Of a DNA stretch of 64,000 nt, positions 61,693 through 64,000 are shown one piece after another; position 1 is the first letter of the stretch; each line of letters begins with the position of its first letter. The position numbers were made by a program, and so were the translations under genes. The notes under the pieces were generated by a model, which did not search any database, was not told where the DNA came from, and saw nothing but the letters and a program-made list of their open reading frames with translations. This DNA is from Enterobacter ludwigii (GTDB lineage: Bacteria > Pseudomonadota > Gammaproteobacteria > Enterobacterales > Enterobacteriaceae). The stretch is from NCBI RefSeq assembly GCF_001750725.1, contig NZ_CP017279.1, positions 62,001 to 126,000 of the forward strand, read 5' to 3'.

Positions 61693-62796
61693 ATGATGAA
61701 TGATGAATCTTATTACAACATAAAGCGCATTCGGGAAGAGTGGAATATGACCCTTTCTCAGGATGACCCCCACCGTTCCGGGATCCCGTTTGCCCGGCGA
61801 GCCCGGCTGGCGCGGGTTGTCGGACTGGCAGCGATGTTCTTCCCCCTCTCTGGTGTGCTGGTCACCTTTTCTGTATCCGGCGTCTGGTGGTTGTTCCTGG
61901 TGGGGTGGGCATTTATCTGGCCCCATTTCGCCTGGCAGTGGTCCTGCCGCGCTGCTTCTCCTCATCTGCAGGAACATTTTAATCTGAAGATTGATGCCAT
62001 TATTGCCGGGCTTTGGATCGGCATGATGGGGATCAATGCGCTACCTACGGCAGCGCTGCTGATGATGGTGGGAATGAACATGATGGGGTCCGGCGGTTGT
62101 CGGCTGTTTTTTACCGGCATGATGTTAACCCTTCTGTCTTCCCTGGTGACGCTCCCCGTCGTGGGCCGGGTGGCTGTCTTTAACCCGGAGCCTCTGGCAT
62201 GGGGCCTAACGCTTCCCGTGCTGGTGTTGTATCCGATGCTTTTTGCCTGGCTCAGCCATCGTACTGCCATCAGGCTTGCAGAGCATAAACGGCGGCTGGA
62301 GCTGATGAGTACCCGCGACGGCATGACCGGCGTCTTTAATCGCCGGCACTGGGAAGTGCTGCTGAGAAATGAATTTGAACACTGTCGCCGCAACCACTGC
62401 ACCGCCACGATTTTGCTTATCGATATCGATCATTTTAAGAATATCAATGACACCTGGGGCCACGATGTGGGTGATGAGGCGATCATCGCCCTGACGCGGC
62501 AACTGCAGCTAACGGTGCGTTCCGGGGATGCGATAGGCCGTTTTGGCGGGGATGAGTTTGCGGTGATCATGTCCCGGACGGCGGCTGACAGTGCCATCGC
62601 CGTGATGTCACGCGTACATGAGCGGCTGGAAACGCTGTCGTTACCGTGTGCGCCCAAGGAATCTCTGCGTATTAGCGTCGGTGTCGCGCCCTGGGGACCG
62701 CAGTTCGGGCACTATCGGGAGTGGTTAAAAGCGGCCGATGTGGCGCTGTATAAGGCGAAAAATGCCGGACGCGGCCGCACCGAGGTGGCTGCCTGA
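61693..62796 (+). CDS. adrA: diguanylate cyclase AdrA (DgcC)
   Basis: A 367-residue protein with a MASE2 membrane sensor (about 25-180, several helices) and a GGDEF domain carrying FGGDEF. It makes cyclic-di-GMP that activates cellulose synthesis, and is turned on by CsgD. Length is close to E. coli DgcC (371). CsgD-like boxes precede it. Confidence 0.95.
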   Translation: MMNDESYYNIKRIREEWNMTLSQDDPHRSGIPFARRARLARVVGLAAMFFPLSGVLVTFSVSGVWWLFLVGWAFIWPHFAWQWSCRAASPHLQEHFNLKIDAIIAGLWIGMMGINALPTAALLMMVGMNMMGSGGCRLFFTGMMLTLLSSLVTLPVVGRVAVFNPEPLAWGLTLPVLVLYPMLFAWLSHRTAIRLAEHKRRLELMSTRDGMTGVFNRRHWEVLLRNEFEHCRRNHCTATILLIDIDHFKNINDTWGHDVGDEAIIALTRQLQLTVRSGDAIGRFGGDEFAVIMSRTAADSAIAVMSRVHERLETLSLPCAPKESLRISVGVAPWGPQFGHYREWLKAADVALYKAKNAGRGRTEVAA

Positions 62797-62812
62797 CGTC
62801 CGGCTCAGATAA

Positions 62813-63622
62813 TCAGGATTTACTCAGTTTCTCTGATTTTTCCATGCATTTTGTCATCGCTTCAATAACGGCCGAACGGAAGCCGCGCTCTTCCAGCACC
62901 CGCACCGCCTCGATAGTGGTTCCGCCAGGCGAGCAGACCATATCTTTCAGTTCACCCGGATGCTTACCGGTCTCCAGCACCATTTTGGCAGAGCCCATCA
63001 CGGCCTGTGCAGCGAATTTATACGCCTGCGCTCGTGGCATACCGCCAAGCACCGCGGCGTCGGCCATCGCTTCTAAAAACATAAAGACATACGCAGGCGC
63101 TGAACCGCTCACTCCCACTACCGGATGGATCATAGATTCGGCAATGACTTCCGCTTCACCGAAGCAGCGGAAGATGTTCAGGACATCCGCCACGTCTTCC
63201 GACGTCACCAGCGCGTTAGGCGTGACGGAGGTCATGCCGGCGTTGACCAGTGACGGGGTATTCGGCATAGCGCGTACGATTTTACGGTCATGACCCAGCG
63301 CGCGCGCCAGCTGATCGAGCGTGACGCCCGCGGCAATCGATACGACCAGTGTCTCTTTGTTCAGGCTGGTGGTGATGTCGCTCAGCACTTTGATCATGAT
63401 GTTCGGCTTGACGGCGCCAAAGACAATATCGGCTACCTGAGCCACTTCCTGGGCGCTTTCGGCTGCGTTGATCCCGTACCGATCGCGTAACGCGGCGACG
63501 TTGTCCGGTGATGGGGTGTAGACCCAAATCTGACCCGGCAGCACCTGTCCGCTGGCGATCAGGCCACCCAGGATGGCTTTGCCCATGTTACCGCAGCCGA
63601 TAAACCCGATTTTCTTATCCAT
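62813..63622 (-). CDS. proC: pyrroline-5-carboxylate reductase ProC
   Basis: A 269-residue enzyme that completes proline synthesis, reducing pyrroline-5-carboxylate with NADPH. Rossmann motif GFIGCGNMGKAI begins at residue 6; the catalytic region VGVSGSAPAYVFMF and SPGGTTIEAV are intact. ATG 63622 follows GGAG; the in-frame GTG one codon earlier is less likely. Confidence 0.96.
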   Translation of the reverse strand: MDKKIGFIGCGNMGKAILGGLIASGQVLPGQIWVYTPSPDNVAALRDRYGINAAESAQEVAQVADIVFGAVKPNIMIKVLSDITTSLNKETLVVSIAAGVTLDQLARALGHDRKIVRAMPNTPSLVNAGMTSVTPNALVTSEDVADVLNIFRCFGEAEVIAESMIHPVVGVSGSAPAYVFMFLEAMADAAVLGGMPRAQAYKFAAQAVMGSAKMVLETGKHPGELKDMVCSPGGTTIEAVRVLEERGFRSAVIEAMTKCMEKSEKLSKS

Positions 63623-63719
63623 CACGATTCTCCGTCATTATGCGTTGTTTTCTCGGATTGATAGCTTAACAACGAAATGCAGGCGACAATAGTCGGCAGA
63701 ATCATTATGGGGAGACAAT

Positions 63720-64000
63720 ATGGCGATTTGGGTTGATGCGGACGCGTGTCCGAATGTGATTAAAGAGATTTTATTCCGCGCGGCCGAGCGCGTGCAGATG
63801 CCGCTTACGCTGGTGGCGAACCAGAATATTCGCGTACCGCCTTCCCGATTTATTCGCGCGTTGCGGGTTCCGGCTGGCTTTGACGTGGCGGATAACGAGA
63901 TTGTGCGTCTGTGTAGTCCCGAGGATCTGGTGATCACGGCGGATATCCCGCTGGCCGCGGAAGTGATTGAAAAGGGAGCGGCGGCGCTGAACCCGAGAGG
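63720..64000 (+). CDS. yaiI: YaiI, UPF0178 family, 3' end outside window
   Basis: The first 93 residues of a YaiI homologue (about 150 in E. coli), reading [18 protein letters not shown] and continuing to GAAALNPR at the window edge. The DADACP motif suggests a PIN-like or metal-binding nuclease fold, but function is unknown. The start follows GGGGAG. Position after proC matches E. coli. Confidence 0.92.
   Translation, partial: MAIWVDADACPNVIKEILFRAAERVQMPLTLVANQNIRVPPSRFIRALRVPAGFDVADNEIVRLCSPEDLVITADIPLAAEVIEKGAAALNPR

Noticed and set aside
1..64000. CRISPR arrays, rRNA operons, complete insertion sequences, complete prophage
   Set aside because: No regularly spaced repeats, rRNA sequence, intact transposase or phage structural genes were seen on either strand.

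Overview
The window reads as chromosomal DNA of an Enterobacter-like member of the Enterobacteriaceae (Enterobacter, Lelliottia or a close genus). Most genes match Escherichia coli K-12 genes in sequence, length and order: yafV-fadE-gmhA-yafJ-yafK, dinB-pepD-gpt-frsA-crl-phoE-proBA-thrW, mmuPM, tauABCD-hemB, and yaiV-ampH-sbmA-yaiW-yaiY-yaiZ-ddlA-iraP-phoA-psiF-adrA-proC-yaiI. Several blocks absent from E. coli K-12 at these positions are interleaved: a complete Na+-NQR operon, a lectin/von Willebrand locus, a candidate ornithine-lipid synthase and an extensin-like peptidase. The genus call is inference from synteny and gene content.

Layout. 1-13.4 kb: end of a gamma-glutamyltransferase, an omega-amidase, fatty-acid beta-oxidation (fadE), LPS heptose synthesis (gmhA), an L,D-transpeptidase-fold enzyme (yafK/dpaA) and the nqrABCDEF-nqrM sodium-pumping NADH dehydrogenase. 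13.4-22.6 kb: dinB, pepD, gpt, frsA, crl, phoE, proBA and tRNA-Thr(CGU). 22.6-25.7 kb: a decayed integrative element at the tRNA 3' end, with an integrase stub, a second gene fragment, one orphan ORF and an AT-rich AIPR-family abortive-infection gene. 25.7-34.7 kb: accessory genes, namely a TetR regulator divergent from a PhlG-like hydrolase with a perfect palindrome between them, a von Willebrand A protein next to a two-domain LecA-type lectin, a second single-domain LecA-like gene behind a strong CRP-like site, a periplasmic royal-jelly/yellow-family protein, an SDR enzyme and its divergent LysR regulator. 34.7-38.1 kb: a membrane diguanylate cyclase, an AI-2E family permease and a 28-codon ORF with a strong Shine-Dalgarno sequence.

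38-44 kb: S-methylmethionine use (mmuPM) and taurine/sulfonate use (tauABCD), two sulfur-scavenging units. 44-52 kb: an OlsF-like bifunctional acyltransferase, hemB, a large autotransporter adhesin, the regulator yaiV/iprA and ampH. 52-64 kb: isochorismatase-like hydrolase, sbmA-yaiW, yaiY, yaiZ, ddlA, an extensin-like peptidase, an MdtG-like exporter, iraP, phoA-psiF with a clear PHO box, adrA with CsgD-like sites, proC and the start of yaiI.

The parts most likely to hold undescribed biology are the LecA/von Willebrand locus (27.3-30.7 kb) and the AIPR gene in the thrW island. The OlsF-like gene and the 28-codon ORF are further candidates.
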